Source: Whitmania pigra (Eukaryota > Annelida > Clitellata > Hirudinida > Haemopidae). Taken from it: a stretch of 64,000 nucleotides of DNA. The translations under genes and the position numbers were made by a program. The notes below the pieces were generated by a model, which worked only from the letters and a program-made list of their open reading frames with translations, had not been told where the DNA came from and did no database searches. Shown in pieces: positions 1 through 12,449 of the stretch; the first letter of the stretch is position 1, and each line of letters starts with the position of its first letter. Location of the stretch: contig JAJTWR010000353.1 in assembly GCA_021613335.1 (NCBI GenBank), forward strand, positions 840,001 through 904,000, read 5' to 3'.

Positions 1-279
1 AAGTTTGTTTTTTATTTATTTTTTTTTGTTTTTTCCCGAACAAAACAATCCGAACATCCAAAAAATAATCAGTCCAAAAAACCACCTCGACAAATTTTTA
101 AAGTCCCCCATCGTGGCTCGGGATCTCCACGGGACTGTAAGTTGAATTTAACTTAAATAAATAACTGAAACTTATCTATTATATACTAAAACTATAATTA
201 CATCGTGCATGCACGAACAAATCGACAATGAAAACAACAGGAAATAAAATTATACAAAGTAAATAATTAGTTCTGTTGA

Positions 280-1158
280 TTTCAGTCGACAACTCTTCTT
301 CTGAAAGAAACAGTGTGGAAGGCACAAGGTTGTCCCCTGATCCTCACAACACCCTTCTTGTTTGCTCTCTTCAGGTTGATCTCTTTTAATTTGTCTTCAA
401 GTAATTTTTTTTGCAAATCTCTCTGTCTTCCTTTGACAAATCATGGCTTAGAATAATTTTATTTAAGACCTCACTATCTTTCAATTTGTTGCTGTTGTCC
501 AAAACCATGTTCTTGGTCAACAGGTTCTCAAGTTTAATCAACAACGACCTTGGCTTTGAGGCATCTTCAATTTTTTTTCCAATTCTAAACATTTCTAGCA
601 TTTTTTTTTCATTTTTTTTCCTGTTATTTCTTTCAGAAGCATGGACACGAGTTTTTTTCTTTGGACTTTCCAACATCTTCTGTCAGGTTGTACACTATGA
701 CGTTGTTCTGTTTTTTTTTGCCTCTCATTGTTAATTTTTATTTTAGATTTTGTATCTGTCACTGAGCCTTGAATCTTTTCAATGTCTGTGATCAAGGTTT
801 CCACCTTGTTTTCAAACAAACTTTACCATAATTTCTTACTTGTTTTCCTCTAACTTTGTTATAGAAAATTCAGTTCTTTCAAGTTCTGTTGAATATCTAT
901 TTGCTTTCCTTGTTCCTTTATTATTATTATTCCTTTATTATTATTACTCACCAACATATTGGTTGTCATGATAATCGCTTTAAGTTGTTTAACGTCCTCA
1001 GACAAGTTGTTAAATTCTTCCTTTGTAACTTTTATATTTTCTTCTGCGAATTTCTTCAGACAATCCTCGTTCACTTTCACTTTCAGACAATTTTCACGCA
1101 AATGGAAAACGAGTTCAGTCTTAGATTCGCAACTTTTCTCTTTCGCATTTCTCGGCAT
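280..1158 (-). pseudogene. Decayed LINE ORF1-like remnant
   Basis: Three overlapping minus-strand reading frames (859-1158, 595-819, 386-676) read in order as one broken protein. It has an N-terminal coiled-coil-like helix rich in Lys, Glu and Asn. A conserved block follows, with PRSLLIKLENLLTKN and then KIILSHDLSKEDREICKK. A tail near 290-380 continues as VRIRGQPCAFHTV before a stop. That block resembles the protein encoded upstream of the reverse transcriptase in many invertebrate non-LTR elements. This is family resemblance from memory, not a search. At least two frameshifts break it. No endonuclease or RT domain is visible between position 1 and this block, so any ORF2 lies outside the window or is lost. 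It could also be an unrelated coiled-coil pseudogene. Confidence 0.5.
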
Positions 1159-1312
1159 AATTTTTTCTTTCGAAAATCATCGGGAATGTTTGTTGAAATA
1201 TTAAAATCAATTTTTTTTAACTAAAATTAATTTATCGGATTATTTTATCCGCGTAATTTTAAAGAAATAGAGTTCGCACAAGTTGTTTACACGAGCGATA
1301 ACTTTAACCTTA

Positions 1313-1530
<218 letters not shown>

Positions 1531-1639
1531 TTAAACGTCCTGCAAATGAACTTCACAAATGTCCAAGTAAGGTAGGAAGTAATCGTGCATAAAAAATGGC
1601 GCTAAAAGCATAATCCCTTCCATCATTGGAGGATCACCA

Positions 1640-1755
1640 TTAGCATCACCAGTGCCATTATCATCATCATCATCAAGATCATCCTTGCCATCCTCAGCAT
1701 CATCATCATCATCATCATCATCATGGTCATCGTCGTCGACATCCTCATCATAATC
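1640..1755. repeat. Imperfect (ATC)n microsatellite
   Basis: A run of ATC/GTC/ACC triplets with interruptions, degenerating at both ends. Confidence 0.85.
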
Positions 1756-2164
1756 GGTGATGTCATTCCGGCTCCGTGCACCTGTCCGGGTACGGATGAA
1801 TTAACCCAGGCGTGAAAGTAATTGCAGCTACCAACTGATGTGAAACTCCAGCAGGGAATATTCTGAATGAATCTTCAATTTTGTCAGAAAATTTGAAAAA
1901 TAACTAATAAGAAACATTAATTATATGATTTGAAACAAAATTAGTTGATTTTAATTGATTTAATTAATTGAGTCTTAATTGATTTTAAAGTTTATATTAT
2001 TTTACTGCATACTTTCAAATTCATTCTGGCGGTACCTTCAAAATAATTCTCTTGATATATTCAGATTAATTCCATGAAATTGCAACCTATTTATTTGAGC
2101 CACGCTTATCGGAAGGTCCATCTTTTCCTGTTGCAAGCAGAAATAAAAAAAAGGCGTATGTTTT

Positions 2165-2335
2165 ATTTGCTTTTCAATAATCCATCTATTCAATCATTCA
2201 ACAATTCGTCCATTCAATCATTCATTCATTCACCCCACCATTCATTCATCTCTTCATTCAATCATTCTTTTATCCCATCATTCATTTCCTCATCCATCCA
2301 TTCTCTCACTCGGTCGTTCACTCGATCATTCATCA
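2165..2335. repeat. Degenerate ATTC/TTCA tetranucleotide array
   Basis: Repeated TTCATTCAATCATTCA-like words over about 170 bases. The plus-strand frame through it is open only because the array is nearly stop-free. Confidence 0.8.
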
Positions 2336-2532
2336 AACCAGCCACTCATCGAAATAACAAGCGAAGATTTATCTAGTCGAAGCAGATTTTTGATCAAAAT
2401 AAAAAAAAAAGATTTCAATTCTGAACATATGGAGACTTAATAATAATTATTTATTTTAAATTACGTCCATTTGAGACGCAATGAGAAACTGAAACATAAT
2501 CGGTTCCTGCATCTGATTTTGTGTTAGCAGCT

Positions 2533-2722
2533 CATTAATATTCATTGGAATCGCAATGCATTAACATCCAATCTCGTCAATATTCATTGGAATCGTGATT
2601 TATTTACGCGCAGAGCTTATAAATATTCATTGGAAACCGTTTGTTTTTATGAAAGCATATCAACATTCATTGGAATCGCTATGTATTAATATTCAAGCTC
2701 ATTAAAATTCATTGGAACAGTA
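2533..2722. repeat. Minisatellite with ATTCATTGGAA core
   Basis: Five copies of an AATATTCATTGGAATCG-like core spaced about 35-48 bases apart, with diverged spacers. Confidence 0.8.
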
Positions 2723-3169
2723 GCGACTTTAATCCAGGCAAAAAAGTCTTTTGTAGGAATCTTGAGGTCACAAACTGACCCCAATCTCGAACTCAAAACT
2801 CGATGTGTATTTTCTTGTTTTCAGACAATTTTGTGAAGCAGTTAATATACAATTTGTATTAATATATTGTATCAACATTACATCATGTAAATATCATTAT
2901 TAATTTTGATAATAATAATCTGTTATTATAATAATCATTTGCAATTAGTTACTAACTATACATTTTTAATGTTATAATTTATTATATAAGTTATTATATT
3001 ATTATTAGTTATTATTTATTAAATTAATTTATCATTTTATCTAAGTGTTTATGAGTTTTTTAAAATAATTCCTGTTAATTTAGGATTTAACAATCTTTTA
3101 TAGCGAGATTTCTCCGGAAACTATTTCGTTTTGCATTTTAAAACGCTGTTTTTAGTCGATTAATAAACG

Positions 3170-3310
3170 CAGCGCTATATAAATCGAAGGGAATAATAAA
3201 AAGTGCGTTGCTAAGCCAGCATGTTGTTAGCAACGGCAAATCACGTGCTTCCGATGTCACCTAAATTCTTCTCTTGTTTGCTAACAATGGATCGCGAACA
3301 TGGCGGTCCC
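3170..3310 (+). promoter_or_regulatory. Possible promoter with TATA and RFX X-box-like palindrome
   Basis: A TATATAAA word near 3176-3183 is followed by GTTGTTAGCAAC at 3223-3234, an imperfect palindrome like an RFX X-box. A related GTTGCTAAG word lies just upstream. The stretch is less AT-rich than its surroundings. No gene can be attached to it: the first downstream ATGs give only very short ORFs before a minisatellite. This is a suggestion from motif content only. Confidence 0.2.
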
Positions 3311-3317
3311 ATTTGAT

Positions 3318-3617
3318 GTTTTTTGATGATGATGCTAATATTCTTTTGATGATGATGCTGATATTATTTTGATGATGATATTGATATTTTTTGATGATGA
3401 TGATATTATTTTGATGATGATGTTGATATTTTTTTTATGATGATGTTGATATTTTTTTTATGATGATGTTGATATTTTTTTTATGATGATGTTGATATTA
3501 TTTTGATGATGATGTTGATATTTTTTTTATGATGATGTTGATATTATTTTGATGATGATGTTGATATTATTTTGATGATGATGTTGTTATTATTTTGATG
3601 ATGATGTTGATATTTTA
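3318..3617. repeat. 24-bp GATGATGATGTTGATATTxTTTT minisatellite
   Basis: About twelve copies of a unit containing GATGATGATGTTGATATT followed by a T-rich spacer. Confidence 0.92.
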
Positions 3618-6600
3618 CAGATGCGTCAATAAAAGAGAAGAATTATTCTGCCGAACAAACATTTCTCAAGTGATCCCCTTGTAGTCGGTGATTTAGGAGG
3701 GATTATATCTTTTTCTTTAATGTACCCTCTTCGACAATAACGATATTGCGAAAAGTAAACAATGAGGTGTTGCTTAATTCATTTCGTGCATCAATGCGAT
3801 ACAAATTGTAATTAAAATGAATTGATGCATCAGATTTTCTATGAGATCTTCGTAAGCCTTATATTTTTAAATATGCAATCTTAAAATATTAATCCATCCG
3901 TCAATTCATCCATCCATCCATCCGTGTGGAATTGAAATCAATTCAAATAAAGCAAGGAATCGAGGAAATTATTCATTTTCTCACAAAGATCATGTTCCGG
4001 AAAATGTGTTTTCTCAGCAATTTTCCATTTTCTCGGAAAAAAATGATAAAAAGGTGAGTAAGCTCATCAATGGGGAATTTTGCTGCTGATGCTGGGTTCA
4101 GAAGACGACATAAGAATCCTTTCAAGGACTTGATTCAACGTGCTTTGAAAATTCGGCTAATAATGTCAGCAATATAAAAATATAAATATAAAATAATAAA
4201 AAAAAATAAAATAACATTAATAGAAATAATGGGATGATGATGATGATAATAGTTAACTAATAAATTCGAAGTAATGGCTGTGTTAACCTTTATTTAAATT
4301 TTATTTTTTATTTTCGTAAAAATACAAAGTATAATCCTTGTGGGATTTTACAGCTGGAATAATTTTAATGAATTAATAAACGAAATAATTTCTAATCGTA
4401 AAGTCGATAACTTTGGATAAATAAATGATCTTTATATAATCAATTTATAATAATAGTTTATATATAATAATATATTTAATAGTTAGCACACAATAGATAT
4501 TAATTTAATTAAATTAAAATAATTTTTATTTAACTGAATTTAATTATTTTAAAATAAGTAGTGTATAATAAATATTAATTAATTTAAAATAACAATAATT
4601 TCTATTCACTAGTCTCGTATTGACGCCTGTCCAGATGTCAAAAAATTGGATCTTTTTTTATCAGGTCTGAATGTGGTCTGAATTGTTTTATAAACGAATA
4701 TCAATCATCCGGTCATGGTGTTTCTAAGTTGATGTTTATTATTATTTAATAACTCATAATAATAATTAATAGTAATGATAATAACAATATTAATAATAAT
4801 AATTTACTATTACTACTAATAATAGTAAATATTAATAATGCAAAAATTATAATTACAATGTACCTGCTAATAACAAGGCATTCTATTCTTTCGACAGGAA
4901 TACAACAAGAACAACATTTGTCATTAAAAAATGTATTTCAAGGGAATGTGATGATAAACAAGATTTAAACCATTTGCCATAAGCAACCGCTGTCAAACCA
5001 AGCCTAGTGAAGGTGCGGAGGAATACTGTGAGTAATGAGTCCTGAAAGTGGAATCACATTTTGGCGTAGGGATTTGTAAGGTGTTCTGCGGGATTTTGGG
5101 CATTTAATGGCAATAAAGACCATTGTTTGTTGTATTTGTATTGTATTAAAGTGTTTTAACTATTGTTTATTTAAATATTTTTTACTTTTTCAGTTTTTTA
5201 TTTAAACGAATTAAAACGATGAGAATAATAATTTAAAATCTATAAATGTCGATCAAAAGTTTGAAGGTGAAAATCATAAATTATCTCTTTGAGTTATTTT
5301 ATTTCTTTTCTTAAAATAAAATTGCATAAAATTTGACTTAGATTCATTTTTAAAAAATGCGATGAAATTCTAATAAATATTTTGATTAAACTTAGCGTTT
5401 CTGTGGTTTTTTTTGAGTCCAGAGCTTATCTATATTATTAATATTAACATTAGTAAATATTAACTTACACTGACATGTTCATAGGTTAACGAAAATTAAA
5501 ACATTTAATAATTAAAAAATCTTTTTAACATTTTTTTTCACGTTAAATAATAATTTAATAATTTCCCACCTTGTTGCTCGTCATGGATGAGTGATTAATT
5601 AAGACTGACTTTGACAAAACTAGTAGTAACTACGTTTGTTTTTTTAGTGTTCTGAAAATTCAAAACTTATGTCAATCGTTTCGGAAATTATTTGCCGCCA
5701 CACAAGATTTGCTCTTTCCAGTTAGCAAATAAATTTACGAAACTTTTATAAACGCTCGTCAAGCAAAACTACGAGCAACAATGGAGGAATGGAGGTTGCA
5801 TTCAATCCAAACGCCTTTTGTCCACAGTTCAAGCATGCATTGCCAAGGATACACCACGTCCCTCACCATCTCAATCTTTCTCTTTTTCTCTCTTTCCTTC
5901 CCCATCTCTCCATCGCTACCATCATCTCTGCCACGTCCAACTCTCCCGCCCTTCTGACAGATCGTCTGCATATCGCCTCCTCCCTTTTATCGTCCACGTC
6001 ATGTCACGTGCACCACTTGCAGACCAATTACTTTTCAGGCGTGAGAAAAGCCAGAAAATGACGTCACAATGGTTCTTAAATGGGCTATTTAATTTCAAAA
6101 TGTAAACAAACGATTGTGGAAAAACCCATTTTTTGAAGTGAGGAGATGCACTGACGGAAATTTAGATACTTAGCCGGTTAATTTAAGACGGAATATAAAG
6201 AAACTTCAATTTGAGAAAGAATTCAAATTAAATAGAACTGGCAACTTTTTTGTTATAAACAGGGAATTAGAAGAAAATATTTATTTCTTCTTTATTCCAT
6301 CCATCCATCCGCCCCGTAAATCCCGTGACTTCTTACTTCTGCTTTCTCAGCTCCATCCAATTTATTGCCTTCCTCAGTGCTTCCATCTTTATTCCTGAAC
6401 GATCATTTGTTTTTTTAGTTTCACTCACCTGACAAACTCACATGTTTTCCAATTTTTGAATCCATTTCAGGATGCGAACAATCAGTCATCGTCATCCAAA
6501 TAACATCGTAAAGGTTGCAAACAATTAAATCTGTTATTGTCGAAAATAAATTGTTGCAAGTAAATAATTTATTTTATTTTGCAAAATCCCATGAATATAG

Positions 6601-7257
6601 AGGCATTTTTTATTTTTAAGCAAATAATTTTTTTTAGATCCTCAAAACTTACGCCGACCATAAACATATATTATTATATATATTATTATTTATTTGTATA
6701 TATTTATTATATTATATATATTTGTAATATATTATAATCTCATGAGATAAATACGGCAGTCTCACAAGTCGTTCGAAAGTGGCTGCCATTAATGTTCTGC
6801 CATTTTTCACTGCCAACCTTTCCCAAGACATCATCTCTTAATCGTCCAGTAACGAACCTTTTTATTTTTGTTAACTCAACGAATGCTTAAAATTACGAAT
6901 TACTTTTGCAGACAGGTCAGATTATAAAATGGATTTGAAGGATTATTTATGTTGAATTACAACGTCACCCTTTCTTGACCATCGTTGAAGCAGTCTCTTT
7001 TAAATATATTTCATTTAGACATTACCTAGCAACCCAGATACTGATCTTTCAGACCAAATACTCATCAATCAACCCAGATACCATTTCCATCTTCTGTTGT
7101 CCTGGAAAAGTTTATCTGCGAGAATGTCTCCATCACTTCCCGTATAATCGGCTTAAGACGGAGAAATTAATTTTATTAAAATATGGTGAGCCATGGAAGA
7201 CGAATCTGTAAAGAGGTTTGAACGAATAAGATTAAGGCTATCTAGCAACAGCCAGCG
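3618..7257. other. Gene-poor AT-rich stretch
   Basis: I see no supported gene. The only compositional change is 5760-6110, which is more GC-rich and has short open frames on both strands. None of these has a recognisable domain, splice partner or start context, so it could be a first exon or promoter of an unseen gene. The rest is AT-rich DNA with short (ATTA)n-like runs near 4430-4570 and 4740-4850 and a (TA)n-like run near 6660-6730. Confidence 0.5.
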
Positions 7258-7380
7258 AATAACAACAACAACAACAACCACAAACAACAACCACAAACAA
7301 CCACAAACAACAATCACAAACAACCACAAACAGCAATAACAACCATAAACAACAACAAGGAACAACGCCAATAGCAGCAA
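7258..7380. repeat. (CAA)n-rich microsatellite
   Basis: Mixed CAA and CACAAACAA units. The minus-strand ORF through it is a low-complexity shadow. Confidence 0.9.
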
Positions 7381-7683
7381 GGCGAACCTTCACTTCAAAA
7401 GTCAGGTCTCAGGAAGATCCAGGCGTGACCGAACAACGAACAGATATTCGTTCCCTTTTGGCTGCGTTTGTTTCCATGACAACGGTTTGTGCTCTTGTTA
7501 GGATGTGTGCACGTGATGTTCACGTGAAGATGGAACAGCTCACGAGGACATAAAGTATGCATGAATGTCTGTAAAAGGAAGAGCGAAGAAATATATTACT
7601 TCTTCGCAGTCTCCTTACAATGGTTTACAAGATGGAGTTGGAAGTCCTAACAAACTAGTCACCAACTCATCTCCTGAGTTATG

Positions 7684-8137
7684 ATTAAAGTCAAAGTCGG
7701 TCAGAATAAGCTTTGATTGAATTTCATTTAAATGTAAACAAAAATGAGCTAAAACGCATGCCAGCAATAAGACGAGCAACCCACAACAAAACTATACCAA
7801 GTTCCAATACATTCTATCTGGTAAATATGTCACGGTTACCATTACAGGTGGAAGCTCATTGATGCATGACCAGACAATGAATAGCGAGCAGCGTTAAATG
7901 GTTGCGTACACTCGAATGAAGTGATTAAAAATTATGAAAGTGGCCATTCTGGCTCAAAACTCATCAACGACGTCAAAGCTAGACGGCACAAATAACAAGG
8001 ATTAATTCAAATAAAGAAGAGAAAACAATGCAAAAATGATATAAGAAGTGAAAGCAAAATAAAATGACAAAGATGAAATGTACAACAACAAAATAAGGAT
8101 CTGTAAAGCAATGTTGGTGGAGTCAGAAAATGAGCTT
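7684..8137 (+). repeat. Duplicated non-coding block, copy 1 (order A-B)
   Basis: Segment A (about 7684-7900) contains AAATATGTCACGGTTACCA and GATGCATGACCAGACAAT. Segment B (about 7978-8137) contains GAAGAGAAAACAATGC and GATATAAGAAGTGAAAGC. Both recur in the same orientation at 26582-26797 (A) and 25812-25965 (B), but there B precedes A. No coding potential or terminal repeats were found. The family is unknown to me. Confidence 0.85.
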
Positions 8138-8969
8138 TATATAATAAATCTTTATTTAATAATGTGTTTGTTTTGCCTTCTCATCAATGATTTTTGTGAG
8201 TTTACTATTTTCTTCACTTTAACACAGACACCTGAGAACAGAGAACACCATATGGACACTTTTCCATGCAAAGTTGAAGCGTCTATATTCACAAGTTTTG
8301 CTGTAGCTTCACATTAGGATAAGTAAAAAGATCGGCTAAGCATAAAAAGCAAGAAGCAGCCAGGACAGTTAATCCACCGTATTGACACAAAGCCGAGGGA
8401 AGTTTCACTCGAATAACATGAACGCGAGCGGTCATTCGAATTATATTCAGCTTTTATTTAATTTCAGTAACAATTGTTTCATGCTCTCTTCAATAACGTC
8501 GTCAGTCAGAGGTTGAGATAGAATCTTTGTATAAATCTATTGTGATATTTAAATTAAGTTCCATATTAAATAAAATTTAAATTTATTTTTTTATTAAATA
8601 TTTTGAAATTGAATGTATAATTAGTTTTAATTAATAATGTAACTGTAAATCATTTAGTACCACTAAATATTATTTAAGTATATCACGCAAAAGTTGACTA
8701 CTTCTAAATAAATATATTTATTTATATTTGCACTAGCCAGCCAAAGCCAATAGTAACACCTAAATAACTTAATTTTTTATTTAGGTGTTAACATTATGTT
8801 GAGTTACAGCGATGATTTTGGAAGCAGGAAAAAGATTAGTGATGTATCTGGTTACGATGTTTGCCTGGTTTGTTAATTATTTTAATTATTTGGAACTTCA
8901 ATAAATTTATTAAAACACCTTTATTAATGTGGGGATTTAGCTTCAAATATTTTATGCATTTGATCGCAG
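8138..8969. other. No feature recognised
   Basis: AT-rich sequence. A 79-codon plus-strand frame at 8078-8317 runs out of repeat segment B, but it has no domain and no splice partner, so I do not treat it as a gene. Confidence 0.4.
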
Positions 8970-9020
8970 AACTTACCTGGCGCAGGTGTTGCGCGATCAC
9001 GAAGGCGAATCACCCAGATT
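8970..9020 (+). pseudogene. U1 snRNA 5'-end fragment
   Basis: The sequence reads AACTTACCTGG at 8970-8980, which is the U1 5'-splice-site recognition arm. The stem-loop I region GCGCGATCACGAAGGCG and a CACCCAGA stretch follow in the same order and spacing as the 5' part of U1. After that the similarity ends: no obvious stem-loops II-III, no Sm site and no 3' stem are visible. This suggests a truncated retro-copy. A real but diverged U1 gene is less likely because the downstream 150 bases do not continue the structure. Confidence 0.6.
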
Positions 9021-9344
9021 AAAACCGGGCCGTTTTGTGGGCATATCATCAATTTCTAGTTTTTCTAGGTTCTGCAGTAAAAAAATTAAATTATTATATG
9101 TCCATATAATAATTAGCAATCCTCTCAGCTTTTTAGTTCAGTTTCTCATGAAGCGGTTGGGGTCATCGGGATTTGTTCCCCAGCTATGCGCGTGTTGTCC
9201 TGGAGGAATCCAGGATTGATTTACATTTTATTTTTTATTATTAAAAACAACAAAGCACATTTCATAACAAAAATACAAAAACCGTTGTTAAAATGAAAAC
9301 CTCTCTAAAAAAGATCCAGCATTAAAACAAATTTCCTTACCTTC

Positions 9345-10100
9345 TTCCTTATTCAGAATGCTGTCTCTTTGAAGCTTTCCTCAAATTGTTGTCAACATTA
9401 AACCTAGCTCTTCTAAGTTCAAACTAAGCAAAAATTAGATGCTTTAGAAATGATATGAATTATTTAGATTTAAATCAATTATAATAATTCTAAATTAGTA
9501 AGTATTACTTTTATAAAAATGAAATACTCATATAATACGACTTAAGTTTTAAGAAGGATCTTCATAATCCAGGGAATCAAAAAATTCAATTAGAAGAAAA
9601 CATATTTCAATTTATATTTATTTATTTAGAGTCCTTTATTTATATTTATAAATAACTGAGATGGTTTGTTTCAATCTTCCTGTTGCATACTTATTCACAA
9701 TACCTCATGCAGAACGAAGTTGTTTCTGTAAATCTTTCAAGGAATCGCTGCCCACAGCAAATCTAATGTTAATAAGTTTGTAAATGTATAGTTATATTTG
9801 TAGATAAATTATGCCAATGTATTAAAAATTACTATTAAATCTATATTTCTCATTTGAAAGGAATTTTACAATCGATTTGCAGGAAGTAATGAAAACTTGA
9901 AACTTTCAAGAGATTAAAAAAATAAATTATTACAAATTTAATTCAACAAAATTTATTCAAGTAAATAAATAATTGAATTGAAGATAATACAAATAAATAT
10001 TACATTCTCCCTGTGACTTAATTATTCAGAATACTGCCTTCAAATTGAAGGTATTTTTGTGAGCCATTCAAGAAATTGTTGCCAAGATCAACAATTAATA
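9345..10100 (-). repeat. Cluster of three related ~85-bp exon-like repeats
   Basis: Three diverged copies near 9345-9412, 9690-9775 and 10018-10100 share a CTTATTCAxAATxC start and a TCAAATTGTTGTC-like end. A fourth is at 16136-16222, and a partial inverted copy lies near 12290-12325. Read on the minus strand, several have a CAG acceptor-like start and a GTAAGC/GTATGC donor-like end. They resemble decayed copies of one small exon, each with stops. No parent gene is visible. Confidence 0.45.
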
Positions 10101-10773
10101 ATTTATTTAATACTCTCAATAAACATTTAATTTTATGTTATATTTAATTAAAATATTATTAAATATTAATATATTAAATTAATTATTATATTTCAATATT
10201 TACCTAAAAAGTATAATTTAATTAAATATTAAACCGTTATTATTATTTTTGTTATTATTATTAATGTAAGTTTTATTTTCATTTGCAAAAATGTTAAATG
10301 GATATATAACTTTCGTTGAATTCCTAACATCATTATCTCAATTGGATTGGTTTCCATACTTCATGTGAGTTTGTTAATTTAAATAAAAAAAAAATAATGA
10401 TGACCATTAATTAAACTACTGCATTGATATTAAATTATTGCAAATTTATTTAAAACGTTAGTGAAAAACCTATTCTATGTTAAACAACGCATTTTATGTT
10501 TTTAAAAATATATTACCACATACCTCTGATGGGACAAATAAAAATGGCTCAAAATATTGAGATACGCATTTGCTACAATGTATCGCTTTTATTATTATTA
10601 TTATTATTATTATAGTCCCTAGGGAGCAGCGATTTAATCAAAATAAAAACAACACTCGTTAGGTGTTGTGTTCGCTATCCAGGGGAAACATTCACTTTCT
10701 TCCAGTTTGAATAGCATGGAATTAAAAAAAAATTGTTTTATTAACGTCCGTTGCATATCTAGATGATTAGGAC

Positions 10774-11945
10774 CAGGGGCGCAACTAGGGGGGGGCAGGG
10801 GGGGCGCAAGCCCCCCCAGGCCTAAAAGGAGAGACCCTGCAATTTTTCCAAATCCGATGAGTTTTTTTTTTGGTGGGGGGGGGGGGGGGGATAAGGGGAT
10901 TTAACTGGTTTGAAACTTTGAGACAGACGATAGTCAAACTCATAATAATAATAATCTGTTCTATCTTTAATTCTTTATTAATTATAATTGGTAGTTTTGA
11001 TTTGAACAGTTTCAAAAATTTTTCGACTGCGTCGGGCTTTCGTCCCTTTTCTAAACTTGAGCCCCCCCCCCCCCCCATCTGATCATCAGATAACCAGTCA
11101 TTTTGACAACCCTGCCTTGGCTGCTCTTGATGTTTTGCAGAATGGCTCAATGACTCCCGAGCTTTCGGAGTTCTGCAGCCTTCATAGAAAAGACGCTGAA
11201 ATTGTGCAAAGACAGTTCCTATTCACATCGACAAGTTTACGTGCTGATGAGTCTGATCCCAATGCATGTATCGAACTTCAAGATCTTTTCTGTGCCACAA
11301 GCATTCAGCCCGAGTTGCATTATATGCTCGATGTTGCTCTTACTCAGCCATTTACGTCTTCAGATGCAGAAAGGGCATTTTCTAAACTTCGCCTTATTAA
11401 AAGTCATCTCAGGACGACTATGTCAGCCTGTCGTTTGCAAAGTTTATTGAGAATATCTGCGAACAAAACAACTACTGCATTTCTTCCATGAAATGAAATG
11501 GTGAACAGATTTTCACAGACTGATCGAAAAATTATTTTGTAACTCCAAACACATCAAAATGTAATTTAGACTACAACATTTCAAAATTGTTTTAAACTGT
11601 TTAGGATCATAACTTTATACATAATTTAGATTAGGTGAAATGTTTAGGATATGAATCATATCATATTACAATTTTAAACATATCATAAACTTTTTTTTTA
11701 CAGTTGCTTTAACTGGCTTGAAACTTTGAAACAGAAGATAGTCAAGCTCATTAATAAATTATTAAAGATACAAAAAAAGACTGCAGACTTATAAATAAAA
11801 ACTTATAATAATAATCTGTTCTATCTTTAATTCTTTATTAATTAAAATTAGTAGTATTGATTTGAACAGTTTAAAAAATTTTTCGACTGCGTCAGGCTTT
11901 TCTAAACTTGAGCCCCCCCAGCATTTTTCGCTGGTTGCGCCCCTG
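10774..11945 (+). mobile_element. Complete short hAT DNA transposon with TIRs and 8-bp TSD
   Basis: The ends are inverted: CAGGGGCGCAACTAG at 10774 and, on the other strand, CAGGGGCGCAACCAG from 11945. Both are followed inward by G-rich runs. The flanks carry the identical 8-base duplication ATTAGGAC at 10766-10773 and 11946-11953, the hAT hallmark. Inside is one open frame ending in a hAT dimerisation domain (11057-11491). A block of about 180-210 bases is repeated directly at 10899-11076 and 11706-11919. At 1172 bp it is far too short for a full transposase, so it is a deleted, non-autonomous copy. It sits next to a tRNA-like SINE. Confidence 0.93.
11057..11491 (+). pseudogene. hAT transposase C-terminal (dimerisation) remnant
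   Basis: An open frame of 144 codons lies inside the hAT element. The C-terminal third carries the hAT dimerisation signature, ALTQPFTSSDAERAFSKLRL followed by IKSHLRTTMSACRLQSLL. The catalytic RNase-H-like core and zinc finger are absent. The N-terminal codons come from a poly-C run that translates as prolines, so the frame has no genuine start. The element has lost most of its transposase gene by internal deletion. The retained tail belongs to the ZMYM1-like group of hAT proteins in style. It could not mobilise itself. Confidence 0.85.
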
Positions 11946-11953
11946 ATTAGGAC

Positions 11954-12032
11954 GGTGCTCCCGAAGCGGGGTTCGAATCCGCGCTGCCATCGTGAGAGGC
12001 GCATACTTAACCGTTAGGCCGTGCGGGCGCAC
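11954..12032 (-). repeat. tRNA-derived SINE head
   Basis: On the minus strand there is an A-box-like ACGGCCTAACGGTTAAG and, about 35 bases on, a B-box-like GCGGATTCGAACCCCGC. This is the arrangement of a tRNA-derived pol III promoter. It does not fold as a full tRNA by eye, and a hAT element has landed just beyond its B box. Confidence 0.65.
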
Positions 12033-12449
12033 GCATTGAATTTTATTCGAATTAGTCTATTTAAATAGGAACCGGCGTGACTTGATGAGAATCTGGTAAA
12101 AAAAACACCCTCGATTTGCGGGCAAAAAACATTTTAAATCTTAAATTGAAGTTGAAGGAGTTTTTTTTACTTTTTGTGACTAATTTGAAACTCAAAAACA
12201 AATGTAAACGTCACCATCATCGTCATCATCATCATCATCAGCTGCAACAACATTGTTTGTAGGAATCGACCGGGGAATTTTTCACCCTTGATTTACAGGC
12301 AGTATTCCGAAGAAGTAAGCAACAAGTAAATATTCTCGTCGTTGAATTTTTGGACCCATGGAGGGTTAATGGTTTAAGTAAAAATCCCTAAGATGAATTA
12401 GGACATTCGCAAATCATGTTATCGAAAGACGAAAGCAGGACGAAAACCA

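Noticed and set aside
2074..2376. 100-codon plus-strand ORF
   Set aside because: Mostly translation of the ATTC-type array (Ser/Phe/His repeats).
5789..6105. ORFs of 90-95 codons in a GC-richer patch
   Set aside because: No domain, no splice partners, and open frames on both strands; kept only as a note on composition.
11954..12032. A genuine tRNA gene
   Set aside because: Box motifs are present, but acceptor-stem pairing and an anticodon arm could not be drawn; a SINE head is more likely.
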